Shown: positions 12,684 through 36,022, counted from the stretch's first letter. The stretch: DNA of 64,000 nt from Populus alba (GCF_005239225.2 NC_133291.1:2418001-2482000); one strand, 5' to 3'. Program-made: numbers and translations. Notes: a model not told the origin generated them from the sequence alone.

Positions 12684-14809
12684 GTCTGAGTGTTAGCGAG
12701 TACTGTCTTAACTCAAGCAATCATGAGTTGTCTTGTGGTATATTAAACAATCTAGCCTGTCATTTTCCTGCTGTTCTGCTGCTATTTAGGACTTTCTGCC
12801 ATGACCCAAGAATTTAAACCTAGCCAACTAGGTATGGGACCCCCAACTAGCTAGGGATGTTATGAACCTTGACGGCCTTGTAACCCAGGAAGAGGGGTAC
12901 GATGTCAGTGGTTGAGCCCTACCGTGGCTATGATTGTCTTGTGCTGGGAAAAACTTCATGATTAATTCTTAGCGGTCGCATTAATTGGACGGCAGATATT
13001 TAAAATAGATTTTAAGGAGCCAAGGGTGGCTGGCTCTACGTCATCAAACGAAGTACGTGGCTTTGTTATCAGCGCTCATGTCATCATCGGAAGAGTAATC
13101 TGTCTTGTCTAATTATAAGACCCCCAGCGCGTGTATTGTTACAAGAACTCTATTTAAGGCAATTTTTAGATGCTTCTACTTTCTAGTCATTTTTCCTTTT
13201 CTTTTTAAGGTATTATCACCATCTTCTATTCATTTAAATCAAGTTAATCTCATATTTGATTTTATACTAGCTATCCTTATCAGAACTGGTGTATTTATAA
13301 GAAATTTATTTACTTGTAATTTAATTTTAAATTCAAAATTGAAATGATAATATAAAAAACAAAACTATTTACCATCTAAGTCTAATGCTCTTGACTTGCC
13401 ATCCCAAAACATAATAATTAACTATGAAACGTGTAGTGTACTGGATCGAGTTTTATAATCTTCAGAGTCACTAAAAATTTATATAATTGTTAATTTTAAA
13501 ACTGTAAAATTAATTAAAATATACATAAATTAACCCAAACACTTATATTAATAAAAAAAATATAATTAATTAAAATAAAGTGACGGTGAATATGATTTAT
13601 CGTTGATTATTGACTTGATATCTTAATAATAAAAACGATTCCATCACAGATGATGCCAAATATTTACGTGACAGCATAACACACGCAATATTAAAAGAAA
13701 TATACATCCCATGAAAAAAAAAAGAAAAAAAAAAAGAAAAGGAAAGAGACGAAGAAGAATACGAGCGATAGTGTGATCTCAGCATTTAACATATTATTAA
13801 TTCTTCCTAATCAAAATACATCAAATTTTTCAATCATTAAGTAGTAAAACGTAATAATAGTTAGTGGATAGCGGCATATATATTATGGCAATACAGCAAT
13901 TTTGTTGAATAAATAAAATCTCTCTTCAAATCAGAAACGTAATGCTTATAGAATCCCATACGTCTAATTTTGGGACTTTTCGGATGCCCGGTCACAGTTT
14001 GCCATGAACTGGAGTTTCCGACCTGTGCTCAAGCTACACGCCTATCTGAAATTATTGATGACTGACTTGTGTTTTTTATTTGCTTAGTTGTCAATTCCGT
14101 CTGAAATTACTGATATATTTCTTTCCAGTTTTAAAAATAAAATAAATATGAATATATTTTTATCTCACTTAAAATCTTATCTGTTTCGAAAATTTCACTT
14201 GGAATATTTTGATTCTGTTCCGGCTAAATAGTATTTATATTTTTTTATATAATTTTAATTTTTAATATTTAGTTTATTGAATATTAAATTTCATAATTTA
14301 TTATAATTTATTTTTTTTGTGGTTATATTAGTTTCATGATCTATATCACGGGTTTGTATGGATTAACTCAATTAATTTAATTTTTTTAATTTGACCTTTT
14401 TTTAGCTTAATTATTTTAACACTTGGTTGATCATGAATTAAACTTTGTTATTTTTTTGGTTTGTTTTCCATGAAATTATCTTAATCTTATAACCCAAGTC
14501 ACATATATTGCAAGTTAACCCGAATAAACTTAAGTTATTTTATTATGTCTTTTTTTAGATTGAATATTTTTCAATTTTATCATTCAATAATAAGTTTATT
14601 ATGAATTAAATTTCATAATATATTTTGATTTTTTTTTTGTTATCATAATCTCATGATCTAGGTTACGGATTTGAATATTGACCATGGTCGATCCAATATG
14701 TTGTTATGTTGATATATATATTTATACATCATCTTGAATTTTTTTTAGTCAAACTATATTTTTATTAATTATTCAAGTTAATTTTAAACAATCTTTTTAT
14801 GAAATATTA
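12684..14809. other. Gene-free AT-rich stretch
   Basis: No coding sequence is supported. Bases 14240-14760 contain degenerate phrases (TTAATATT-AGTTTATTGAA, GTTTCATGATCTA-TCACGGGTTTG, GATTAACTCAATTAATTT). Similar phrases recur at 39480-40560, suggesting decayed copies of one old dispersed repeat. Confidence 0.5.
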
Positions 14810-15401
14810 TATAAGAATATATGATCATGTATGGAGGTTGAATTTGGTCCAGGACATGGAAGGATTGAACAAGAACCATGCCAGATCTGACCTAACACAA
14901 GGTCTCAGATCATGAATTGTTAATTAAAAAATAAATTTTAACAAAGTTTTTTAATAAAAAATTTTTTTAACAAATTTAAAAAAAAAATCTTTAAAGTTGA
15001 TTAAGTGTGTTTAATATTATTGTACAAGTTATATTTTAAAAGTATTTTTTTAATATTAGTATATTAAAATTATCTAAAAAAAAATCAGTTTATATTTTTT
15101 TAAAATAAAAAACGCAAAAAACAAACTCTTTTTCAATCTTACTCAAGTTTTGTCAAATTAATTAAATCAATCAAGTTTAAATAAGTTAATTAATTTAATC
15201 AATCATCTTTCAAATCCATTCAAATGAAAACCAATATAATTCAAGTTTTAGATTATTAATAAGTTATCAAGTTGACTAATTGAGAAAGAAGTTTAATAAA
15301 AATGATCAACTCACATGAAAGCTTAATTCATAGCCAGACTATAATATAATTGTTCCGCGGTTGACCAAATTCAACCTTACATGATCATATATATTTTTAT
15401 A
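14810..15401. mobile_element. 592 bp element with about 40 bp terminal inverted repeats
   Basis: Left end 14810-14849 (TATAAGAATATATGATCATG then GAGGTTGAATTTGGTC) is matched by the complement of 15363-15401, with a few mismatches and a short gap. The interior is AT-rich and non-coding. The superfamily is not assigned because no clear target duplication was found. Confidence 0.6.
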
Positions 15402-16555
15402 CTATACTTCATGTTAGCTTATAAAAATATAATGAAGATATAGAATTTATTATATTATTATGAATGTAGCATATGATACGGGAATACGTTTTTCAAGAAG
15501 AAAACAAAACAACCTAGCTGCCACCGTGAGGCACAACCAAAAACAAAACCATTACTCACCGGCTCGCTTATACTGGGCGGAAAGCTTTTGCAGGCTCGCT
15601 TATATTGGGCCCAATGCCCCCACTTGCCCATCTGTTTTTTTTATTTCGGCAAACTAGCCTCCTTTCATTTTCTAGTCCGCCAGGAACAGGGTTACGAAAG
15701 TCTTTGTTACAAACTATATTTTTTTTTTAAATTTTGATTTTTTTATTTAGAATAATTTTTTATATTTTTAAATAATTTTTATATGCTAATATTAAAAATA
15801 ATTTTTTAAAAATAAAAAATTTATTTTAATATATTTATAAATGAAAAATAATTTTATATGCCAATGCTATTATAATCTCAAACACACTTTATATATCGGC
15901 AAAGATAATTTTTATATCAAATAATATTTAAAAAAAAATTATATTTAATATGAACATATTAAAATAATCTAAAAATATTAAATAAAAAAATCAAATATTT
16001 ATTAAATGTAATTTGGGCATATTTCCAAACACTATCAAATATAATTGCTAATATATCATGTATTATTTTTTAAAATTTAAGATTTTATGAACATTTTAAT
16101 TAGTTTGGATGTAGATAGGTAATAAATACAGTAGGTCTGGTAACATTATCTCGATGAAGAAAAATATTAGAGTTGTACATAACAAATACAGCATATACAG
16201 TATTAATTATTGTCATTACCATTATTAATTAATTAACACTGGATAACAAAACTAATTAAAGAATATTTGATTGTATCTGTGTAACGAATATCTACGCATT
16301 TGATCCCAATAAAAATAGTTAGCCTAAATATTTATTAGTGAGATGTATTAATCATATAATTATCACTAAAAGTTTGTAACCTACGAAAGCCAAATGGTTT
16401 CTTAATTGCCAACTAATGGCTGTACTTAGTTCCTTAGTGATAAATTTAGAATTAAAGCACAAGATCACGTAACCTCCGAATCTTGATTAATCATGGACAA
16501 AAATAGAGAGTGAAGGCGTGATCCAGATGATAAGGAAGAGCTTGGAGGAAATGTT
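15402..16555. other. Intergenic upstream of the MADS-box gene
   Basis: Mostly AT-rich. Bases 15560-15620 contain a short duplication (GGCTCGCTTATACTGGGC and GGCTCGCTTATATTGGGC). Bases 15700-15900 resemble a decayed MITE of the TTATTTT-AATATATT class. No gene is seen. Confidence 0.5.
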
Positions 16556-16561
16556 TTACCG

Positions 16562-16569
16562 TATAAATA
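16562..16569 (+). promoter_or_regulatory. Probable TATA box of the MADS-box gene
   Basis: TATAAATA lies about 110 bases before the ATG at 16676, leaving room for a leader of roughly 80 nt. Confidence 0.5.
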
Positions 16570-16675
16570 CCACAGGCATGATTTTCCCACCAAGCATACG
16601 AGCACAAGCCCTAACCAGGCATTTGGTATTTGTACGTATATTTGTTCTTCTCTGATATATCAACAGGTTCTTGCA

Positions 16676-17335
16676 ATGGTGAACAAGAAGCCTACCATGG
16701 GTCGCCAGAAGATTAAGATTGAAAAAATAGCCAAGAAAAGTCATCTGCAAGTCACCTTCTCTAAGCGACGAGCCGGTCTTTTCAAGAAGGCTAGTGAACT
16801 TAGCACGCTTTGTGGAGTTGACGTAGCAATGATAGTTTTCTCCCCAGCTCAAAAGGCCTTTTCCTTTGGCCACCCTACTGTTGATTCCATGATGCATCGG
16901 TTTCTCACCGGAAGCCGCCCTCCTCCTCCTCCAAGTTCTGGCCTGCACCAGCTCATTGAAACGCGTCGAGATGCTAACGTCCATGAGCAAAACATGCAGT
17001 TAACTCAGATTCTTAATCAACTAGAGGCCGAAAAAAAGAATGGAGAAGTGCTTGACCAAATGAGGAAAGTCAATAGAAGCCGATGTTGCTGGGAAGCTCC
17101 GGTTGAAGAGCTTGAATTGCACGAGCTTGAACAGTTGAGAGGTGCTTTGGAGGAGCTAAAGAAGACCGTAGCAAAACAAGTGAACAATGTTTTGATCCAG
17201 TCCACCAGTTCTTTGCCCTTTTTGGCTGTAAATGGTGTCGGAGAAGTTGGAAATCTTGGGACCAAACTGGAGATTGATAATGCTTCGGCTGCTCTTCATT
17301 TCAACAATTTTGGTTATGCACAGAAGATTTGTTGA
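16676..17335 (+). CDS. Type I (M-alpha) MADS-box transcription factor, AGL62-like
   Basis: An intronless gene of 219 codons. The MADS DNA-binding domain spans about residues 8-67, with GRQKIKIEKIAK, VTFSKRRAGLFKKASELSTLCG and VAMIVFSP. A proline run follows (about 82-86), then a charged helical region (about 95-165) and a Ser/Asn-rich tail. There is no K-box, which together with the absence of introns marks a type I factor. M-alpha proteins such as AGL62 act as heterodimers with M-gamma proteins, mostly in endosperm and female gametophyte; the role here is inferred from that family. The second Met (residue 8, base 16697) is a possible alternative start because many relatives begin at MGRQKI. 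A TATA box lies upstream at 16562. Which AGL gene is orthologous cannot be settled by eye. Confidence 0.9.
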   Translation: MVNKKPTMGRQKIKIEKIAKKSHLQVTFSKRRAGLFKKASELSTLCGVDVAMIVFSPAQKAFSFGHPTVDSMMHRFLTGSRPPPPPSSGLHQLIETRRDANVHEQNMQLTQILNQLEAEKKNGEVLDQMRKVNRSRCCWEAPVEELELHELEQLRGALEELKKTVAKQVNNVLIQSTSSLPFLAVNGVGEVGNLGTKLEIDNASAALHFNNFGYAQKIC

Positions 17336-18666
17336 GACATATTCATATCCCTCAAGGGCTGAGCCTTGAAGATCTCTTATTTTCCCCTTAATTATATCAT
17401 TGACTAATGTCTCGTTAGCAATTCTGCGGATTTAAACATTGCAACAACTTGTTGATTATTTTAGAAACCGCGTTTGCTATTCCTGGTTTATATATATTTA
17501 TCATTGGAAAATGACCTTCTAGCGTTGAGAGTTCTTGAGTGATTAATCTAACTTCAAAATCAGGAGATTGTCATATATGGCCAGTTTAATTTAAAGATCA
17601 AGAAGATCTGTGGATATAATTATAGCCTAGTACGTAGGTGTAATTGAACCCTTAACGAATCTGAACCTGCATGATGCAGAGGGGTTGAAAAGTAAAAGGA
17701 AGATACTGCTGTGATCTTTGAAAATAAAGGCAAATCCATCTTTGTACAGATAAAAAAGAAAAAGAAAACAGCAAACAAGAAGAGTCTGGAAAAGGACTGT
17801 GAAAGGTGACCTTGAAACTTCCAAGATGTCCCATACACTGGAAAAACAACTGAATTGTCCCAACTTTAGAACACCAGATAACATACGCTGAAGATTTTTG
17901 AAGGATCATTGGAGCTTCAGCTAGTAAAGCTGTTCTCTCTTGTCCTGCCACCATCTCCACCTGTAAAGAAGGAAACCAAAAGCACGACTCACTGTTTTGC
18001 TTCATGATAGCGGTTGACTCTGTAAACACGGCCACGCACAACTAAACAGGGTCTTAGCAGAGGGATCTTTACTAGCCATCTTACCCTGGGCCCATTAATG
18101 CGGGCCTAATTGTAGCTTGAGAAAAAGATTGAAGTACAGCTAGACTTTTGCAAAATGAAAATTCGGTGCATAATTAAAAAAAAAAAATAGAAAATTTGGT
18201 GAATGAAAATAGAAATTTCAATGTAAACTTTTGGTGATTAAATCAAACACTCAAGTTTATCAAATCTCCTAAGTTCTTTTATTTTACTCACAGAGATTTT
18301 TCTATTTTATTTTTTCCCTTCTGTATATAATATTTAATTTTTGAAATTTCAACCTCGATGAGCGTGTGTTCTACGGGGTTTGCCAAAATCTCCATGATTT
18401 TGTGAGAAATCTCAAACCCTTAATCAGAATCTCTTTACATGAATACTACCTTTAAATAAAACAAAAAATCTAAGGCATGGATTAGTGAATACACACACAC
18501 CTGATGTGGTTTTTTTAAAAAAAAAAAACAAATTCAAATCTTAATGATCACCAATAATTTATTTTATTATTATTATTATTATAAATAAAGGAGTTCTATC
18601 CTCGTCGTGTAGCCATTCAATGAACCTCCTAATAATAATTAAAAAAAAAAATGATTTGTTGTTTTC
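17336..18666. other. Intergenic between the MADS-box gene and the tetraspanin gene
   Basis: Contains the 3' regions of both convergent genes. A minus-strand open frame at 17652-18041 (129 codons) ends at a possible acceptor-like and donor-like pair (CAG before GTGGAGATGG, then GTCACC), but I recognise no family. It may be 3' UTR or a decayed exon. Bases 18560-18585 hold a short (ATT)n run. Confidence 0.45.
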
Positions 18667-19566
18667 TTACCAGTAATAATCCCATCTGGGTCGGACTTTG
18701 GTCATCCGGTTCTCCCCATACGGGTAATCAGTCTCAGCCCTTCTTGTATTTTGGAAAGCACAGCACCCTATCGAGTAAATCCCAATCAGAAACACCAGCA
18801 TCACGACGTTAAGAACTGAAAGCTTGTGCCAGTCCCTTCTAACATCTTCAAGAACTCCAGCTTTGCATGAATCACACTCATAGCACAGTAAAGTCGGGGC
18901 GTTACTCCACCTGTAGCAGTCCGGGTCTTGGGCTACCGCCGTTGCCATGTTGTAGTTACATGAAGTTGGTGGCTTGCAACATCCAGACTGCACCAAGAAT
19001 CATAAATATGATCAGTAAAAACTAGCCATAAGGCCAGATTTCAAGAGAGAACACGTTGTTTAATTACACTGTACCTGTATGGGAGACATGTCTTTCTCAA
19101 GATAATCAAGAGGAGTCCAGGAGGCGAGTTTAGCACAGGTCTTGGAACCCAGTATGCAACTCCTAATGGTTCTCCAGTAATCAGGATCTTTAATTTTATT
19201 CCTCAACCATGGAGAATAATCTTCAATCCTGTACTCCTTATAAACCCTACCAGGCACCTCCACACCGCCACCTTGGCTAGTGACAACAAAGCCAAATATG
19301 GTCAAACCCATTAAGGCTGCAATGAGGAATAGCATGACTACTAAGTAAACCCAGAGTGCCCATGCTACATGGAAGCATGCACCAATGAAGCCAGCTAGTG
19401 AGATTATAAGGACAACGAAACCTACGACAAGAAGTGGGGTTTGAAGGAAACTTTCACAGGTTGTGCTCCTCCTTGCCATCCATAAACCTCCACCAATTAT
19501 TGGTATAGATGCTAAGAGAGTGAAAAGATTCAAGAAACCAATTACTGTGTTGCTAAACCTATACAT
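18667..19566 (-). CDS. TET5: Tetraspanin, TET5/TET6 type
   Basis: A four-span membrane protein of 270 aa in two exons: 19075-19566 and 18667-18987, with an 87 bp intron and both junctions in phase 0. Spans are near residues 8-28, 45-65, 72-95 and 213-235. The large extracellular loop holds the plant tetraspanin signature GCCKPP (residues 166-171) and further conserved Cys pairs (CYRW, CYECDSCKAG). The start MYRFSNTVIGFLNL, the WTPLDYL segment and the tail RRDWHKLSVLNV fit TET5/TET6 better than TET3 from memory of those proteins. Tetraspanins organise plasma-membrane microdomains; the Arabidopsis TET5/TET6 pair has been linked to growth control. Complete, with no anomaly. TET5 and TET6 cannot be told apart here. 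Confidence 0.93.
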
Positions 19567-20982
19567 CTCTGTCTTCGGTTTGAAATCTCTAAACGTTAGA
19601 ATACAGTACTAAACCCAAACATCTGTTACTCTCTCCCTCTTTTGCTCTGTTTCTACTAGTATTCTCCCTCTCTCTTTATTAATTGTGACGCTTCTTTTCT
19701 TGTTATATGGTGTCTTCTTCAGCTTTTTTTTTTTTCACTTTTTAATGGTGGCGTTGCTTTTCTTTAATTTATGTTCCTGCGGGATTCAAGAATTCAAAAT
19801 GCTTGTAAACTTTGCTCTATCTGCTTTTCTTGTATTAATGTATTCAAAAAATCTTTATCTGACGTATGTAGAATGACTTTATTATACCTCTTAGCCGGCA
19901 AGTAACTTTGTTAAGCATTTAGATCGACTAATCTGCCCTGCAAGCACACTGGCATGTGTTGGGATTCCTAATCTAAGTATTAAACTGGTTACAAACAGTA
20001 TTTCACTAAATTTTAAAAAATTATTATTTTATATTTTTAGATTATTTATACATGCTAATGTTAAAAAAAAATTAAAAATATAAAAATATATTATTTTAAT
20101 ATATTTTCAAATAAAATACATTTTAAAAAATAATCGCTATTATATTTCTAAAAACTATCAAAATTGAACTGCAATTTTCAAAACATATCAAATTATCTTT
20201 TAACTAATGGAAAAAATCCCCCTTTTTTGTTCTCGATAAAAATGCATGGTTGCTCTCCATTACTTTTACATGTACCAATGAGATGGGAAGTTTATTCACG
20301 GTAAGAAATGACTCGAGTCTCTTTTATGTTACCAAATATTCTCTGAAAATATGGTAATGGCATCAATTTGACCAAGGCAAGCAAAGAATACAAGGTATTT
20401 AGGTAATTACAAGCTTGTAGTACAGTGAGTTGCTTTTAGGGCATGGAGCCCTTCTTTAGCTTTCTTTTGAAGTCATGATCAGAACCAGAATTATCTACGG
20501 GTGGTGGATAATAGAATATATTGAAGCTTCCTTATCTCCACAAATCTTTTGTTTTAGTGCCTTGTTTGATTCTGTTTACGGCTCCACTAGACAATCTCAT
20601 TTCTTAATGGCAAAGAATTTCCACCATGTTTCTTATCCATTGCTCAGCAACGACAAAAAATAACTAGGAAATGGTTGCATCAAAAGACCTGAAAACTTTC
20701 AGTGTTCATATTTTATTCTTAGCTGCATTGAAAGAAAGCAGTGGAAAGATAAATGAGGCTACTCTGTCAATTCTCCTTTTAGTTTGTTTAATCAAATTGC
20801 CTCACTGCACCTTTAGAATTATCATACACAGCACAAACGTGTACTGATGCATATGCAGAGGGCAATTTGACCTTATTGCAAGAGAAATACAAATGATGAT
20901 TTGGACAGAAAGAATAAGAACACTCTGTAATTTGCTAGTAACGTCCTTGAGTCGAGGCTGAGTCGAGGAAAGTCCTCGAGGA
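19567..20982. other. Intergenic: tetraspanin promoter and SCPL downstream region
   Basis: Bases 19600-19680 form a CT-rich tract upstream of the tetraspanin on the opposite strand. Bases 19990-20165 resemble a decayed AT-rich MITE. The remainder shows no gene. Confidence 0.45.
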
Positions 20983-31748
<10,766 letters not shown>

Positions 31749-31756
31749 AAAAAAAA
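31749..31756 (-). terminator. RNA polymerase III terminator of tRNA-His
   Basis: A run of eight T on the minus strand begins 10 bases after the tRNA 3' end, as expected for a Pol III stop signal. Confidence 0.75.
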
Positions 31757-31765
31757 CAATCTTAG

Positions 31766-31837
31766 TGTGGCTGCTGGGATTCGAGCCCAGGTCTCCACGG
31801 CCACAACGTGGAATTCTTACCACTAAACTACAGCCAC
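31766..31837 (-). tRNA. tRNA-His (anticodon GTG)
   Basis: The acceptor stem GTGGCTG pairs with CAGCCAC, with discriminator A at 31766. The D arm has AGTGGTAAGA. The anticodon stem CCACG/CGTGG encloses loop TTGTGGC with anticodon GTG. The T arm is CTGGG-CTCGAAT-CCCAG, containing the internal B box (GGCTCGAATCC). It has no intron, is 72 nt long, and is followed by a Pol III T-run. It appears functional. Confidence 0.97.
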
Positions 31838-34000
31838 TTCTTGTTTAACTGGGGAGGATAATACTTAATTATAAATTGAAATACCATTGTTTCTTTCCAG
31901 TGTTTTTTATGGGTGAGTGATGCTTTTCTTGGCTGCTTGGAATCTGCTTTTCGTATTTCAAGACCTCCTGCTTATTACTTATGGCAGGATCTTAAACTTT
32001 ATAGAAAGTTCACTTGGAAGTGTGGTTTTAGTTAATTTTTAAAATGTTTTTATGTGAAAATATATGAAAATAATTATTTTATTTTTTAATAATTATTTTT
32101 TAGATCAATATATCAAAACTATCCAAAATATATAAGAAATTTATTTTTTAATAAAAAAATTAATTTAAAAAAAAATGGGTTGGCCTGTATTTTGTATTTT
32201 CAATCGGGCTCATAATTATATGCAAATCATAAATACCCGTAAATTCTATCTTGCTGGTGTGCAAAGCCTAGAGCGAGGCATCCAGCAATTTGAGGCCCGA
32301 TAATTGAATTCAGCTGGACTTTCATCTCAGCCTTTGGGCCTCCGGTGCTCTTTAATTTGCTTACAATCAGTTAAGCTCATGGTTAAAAATTCTTCCAATT
32401 AGATGCCCATTATTAGATGTTTGTTATATTTAAATAATCTATTACCTCAAACAAACCAGTCTAATTAATGTATCTAGTACGTTCCATGACATGTTTCGAC
32501 GTGAGTGACTATCTATTATGTCAATTAAAATTGAAGAATTTTATTGATTTCTTGATTAATAATCTATATATATATATAAAAAACTATGATATGATCTTGA
32601 AGGCTGTAAAGAGTGACAATGAGGTTTGATCTACTTTATTTAAAGTGTGTTAAAAATTGTTTTTAAAATATAATTATTTAAAAATATATTAAAATAAATT
32701 TTTCTATTTTTTAAAATTTATTATCAATATCTTCACGTCAAAATAAAATAAAATTTTAAAAAATAATAATTTAAAATTTTAAAATTTAAAAAAATATAGT
32801 TGGACACCTTTTTCCCATACACCGTGGCAGTATATAGATACACATGCATCTCCCCTCTCATCTCCTTAACAAAAACACACGAAAAAAAACAGAGAATTTT
32901 TTAAAGTGCCAAACAGTAACAATGAATTTGTCAAAGGCTGTGAAAGTTAATGACTGTCCTTTTGTGTCGTCGTTGTAATTCTCTACAGTAAGAACTAAAT
33001 TATTGTTCGTCATTGTGATGGCCCACCACCCCATGTTACCAAATTGTCCATGATAGGTTCCCGACAAATCTTCTCCTCCGGCGTTTTTTTTTATATATAT
33101 TTTTAAATTATTTAATATGCTAATATTAAAAATAATATTTTATATACATTACACCAGTTATACCATACACGGTCGATGTCCGGAGTATTTTGCAGTTCTA
33201 ATGGAGAATCAGCTGAACAAAAGGAGCCTCCAGTTTTCATTAGTTTTATCAATTGCTAAATAGAGACTATGTATTAACTCCATCTTGTTTGATTCACCTA
33301 ATAATTACGGGTTCTTTAGTCATGGCCAGGAGATCCGGCTCGTTACACGGGTTTTGATCAAGTTATCTGACTCACGGATTTACTATTAATTTGCATGAAT
33401 CAACTATGAAGAGGTGCTTGTGTCTCTCTATAAACTTGCCTAAAACATGTTTCGAAATTATAAGGACGGGTCTGAAAAAGGAGAGAGAATCAGATGTTGC
33501 CGACGATTCTAGAAGATGCCATGGTAGATTCGCCACGCCAACCTTATTTATAACTCACGTGCTCTCTCAGCGCCTGAATTACCGGTTTGGATTAGAGCAA
33601 GCCACGTGTTTTCTGCTTTTTAGCGCCGTTTGGAATGTTCATGAAATTTGTTTTTATTTTTTATATATATAATTTTAATACATTAATATCAAAAATAATT
33701 TTTAAAAAAATAACTATCACTCCCAGAAAAAACAACCAGCACGGAGAAGACAGATCTGCACGTGATCGCATGTGCCGTAAATGACATGGTCAGGGGGCAT
33801 CGAGTTGTCGTTTCGCGGCTTGTAAGAGAACGAAGGCGGGGAGTAAAAAAGGTGTTTACTCGTGAGACCTTCATGTTTTGCTTGATTTACAGACCAGACC
33901 TTGAATTTGATGGGGCAGGTCAAACCTTTATGGTTGTAGTTTCATTCTACACGACACCCACTATCTACTAGCTCAGCCACCTGGACTCGAGACTTTAAAC
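31838..34000. other. Intergenic, no confident gene
   Basis: AT-rich repeat remnants occur at 32020-32180 and 32640-32800. A minus-strand open frame at 32858-33067 (69 codons, GTYHGQFGNMGWW... near its start) and frames around 33390-33670 have more balanced composition, but I recognise no family. They may be gene relics. Confidence 0.4.
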
Positions 34001-34922
34001 TAGGGGTGTTCAAAATAACCGATTAACCGAGAAAACCGAGAAAACCGAAGAAAAATTAACCGAAAAAACCGAACCGAAATGAAAAACCGATTAAACCGAT
34101 TGTCAAAACCATAATTTTTAACAGGTCCGGTTCGGTTTCGGTTTTGAACCAAAAACCGGAACAAACCGAACCGGACCCATTAAAAACCAAAAGTTACCCA
34201 TATCTGAGGTATAAATAGTTAAATTGTAACCTAACCCTAATAATTAATGTAACCTTCCTGTCTCTCACAAAAGCAGCCGCCCCCCCCTCTCAATTAATTT
34301 CTAAACTTCATTTCCCGTTTCCTCTCAATTAATTTTCCAGCTTCCCAATCTTCCTCTTAATTAATTTCTAGTCTTCCTCTCCCCTCTTAATTAATTTTTA
34401 TTCTTCCTTTCCCGTTTCCCAATCTTCATTTCCATGTTGAATGAGCTTTCAATGCAAAGGTTATATTTTTCAACTTCACATACAAAAATTGATATCCAAT
34501 GATCTTTGTCACTTCTTGTATCTTTTCTTGTTTTTATCTTTCCTTCCTTTTCATTCTTAGTTGTCTTTATTGTGGTAAGTATTTGTGGTAATGGTTGAGA
34601 TCGATGGGACTAATGGCAATGGAAATCATGGAGGAATTATTTTGGATATTAAAGATAATTTTTCTTCATCTAGCTCCATCAAGAAAGTTTCTGTCTTGAA
34701 TTTCTGTGCCTTTCATGCAAACTCCTTGCCATATGAAAAATCTGGATGATGGATTAGGTTTCCCGGTTTTTTACCAAAAAAACCGGATTTAACCGAACCG
34801 GTCTGGTCCGGTTTGAATCGGTTTTCGGTCCGGTTCGGTTAATATTTTACAAAATTAATGTAACTCGGTTCGGTTGGTTTTTTAAGTCTAAACCGAACCG
34901 AACCGAACCGTGAACACCCCTA
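34001..34922. mobile_element. Non-autonomous hAT element, 922 bp, with perfect TIRs and 8 bp target duplication
   Basis: The ends are TAGGGGTGTTCA and TGAACACCCCTA, exact inverted complements over 12 bp. The 8 bp CTTTAAAC directly flanks both ends (33993-34000 and 34923-34930). An 8 bp duplication is the hAT signature. Subterminal regions are packed with AACCGAA and CCGGTTCGGTT motifs in inverted orientation, typical of hAT transposase-binding arrays. The interior 34240-34750 includes a short open frame starting at 34591. Confidence 0.95.
34591..34749 (+). pseudogene. Short internal ORF of the hAT element, possibly a transposase N-terminal remnant
   Basis: The frame runs 52 codons from an ATG (MVEIDGTNGNGNHGG...) to a stop. 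It is acidic and Ser/Gly/Asn-rich, as hAT transposase N-termini before the BED finger often are. No zinc-finger or catalytic motif is present. Assignment rests mainly on its position inside the element. Confidence 0.35.
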
Positions 34923-36022
34923 CTTTAAACTATTGCCCCTTTAAATTAAATAATAAATCATGGATGACGCATCGTTTTATTTCCGTGTTTGATAGGGCCA
35001 TTTGAAGGATAAGAAAAGGATACACCAACGACATTGTTTGGTATAATATAATATAATCAGATTTTTATATCGTAATGTGATAGGAATATTCATTTTATGG
35101 ATTTGTTTGGTCGTAAAAATCTCAGTAATGTAACAAAGGCATCGACAGGATTTATTTTTTATTCCTTATAACTCTTAAAAATAATCGTCCATGTGTTTAT
35201 TCAGTCCTTGTATTAAAAAATATATATATATCTGTCCATGTATTTATTTTTTCTTTATATATTGATCCTCGTTTAAAAGTTTTATGTCCTTATATTTAAT
35301 TAAATCTAAAACCTAATCTTTATTACAAAACAAATTACAGCTAGATCCCTACATGGTTGCTTTCAATCGAGTAATGGTTCATTGTATGACTTTTTTTTTT
35401 TGGATAAAATACCTATGATATATTAAGTCGTTGTAATTTTAATATATCATCACGTTGTGATTTTTAAAAATTACATAGCTGGTACTGTAGGAATACAATG
35501 AATTATTATATTACATAATTCATTATTTTCGATTGAAACATGTTATTTTCATTATATAATTATAAAAGTGATGATTTAACTCAAATAAAAATTATTTATT
35601 TATTGGTTATTGGGATTTAAACTAAATCCTGCTCGCGAGAAGTAAAAATTTAGCAGATTTTGGCTGTGATAATTTAATTTTTTTAAAAAAAAGGAAGGAT
35701 TTTCGGCTGGAAAGATATTGGCTGGTTGTTTTAGCAGATTTTGTCCCTTTTTTTTTTCTTTTTATACGGGGAGTTTAAACCGGATCAGTGTTCTCCGTTT
35801 CCGTGGCTTCCATATCCCCGCTGGTGCAGCCGCCTGCTTCAGATTCCCATGGACACACTCATCACAACTGCCCAATTACACGTCTCTGTCTCTTGACTAA
35901 ACAAGATTTAAGCTTCCCAGGACATAAATTGAAGTCCGCCATCCATACTTGGTGCTTCACAGGACTACGATGGTGTACTTGCTATTTACAATACTCAAGG
36001 TCACGTGATAGTGGTGCCTCGG
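34923..36022. other. Intergenic, no gene seen
   Basis: AT-rich to 35700. Bases 35700-36022 have more balanced composition with short open frames but no recognisable family. Confidence 0.45.

Noticed and set aside
16556..16990. 144-codon minus-strand ORF
   Set aside because: Antisense to the MADS-box coding sequence; its length follows from the coding bias of that gene.
17652..18041. 129-codon minus-strand ORF between the MADS-box and tetraspanin genes
   Set aside because: No family recognised, three overlapping frames are open at once, and it could be tetraspanin 3' flank; kept only as a remark.
33391..33971. Overlapping ORFs of 60-93 codons on both strands
   Set aside because: Neither strand gives a motif or plausible splice structure; composition alone is not enough.
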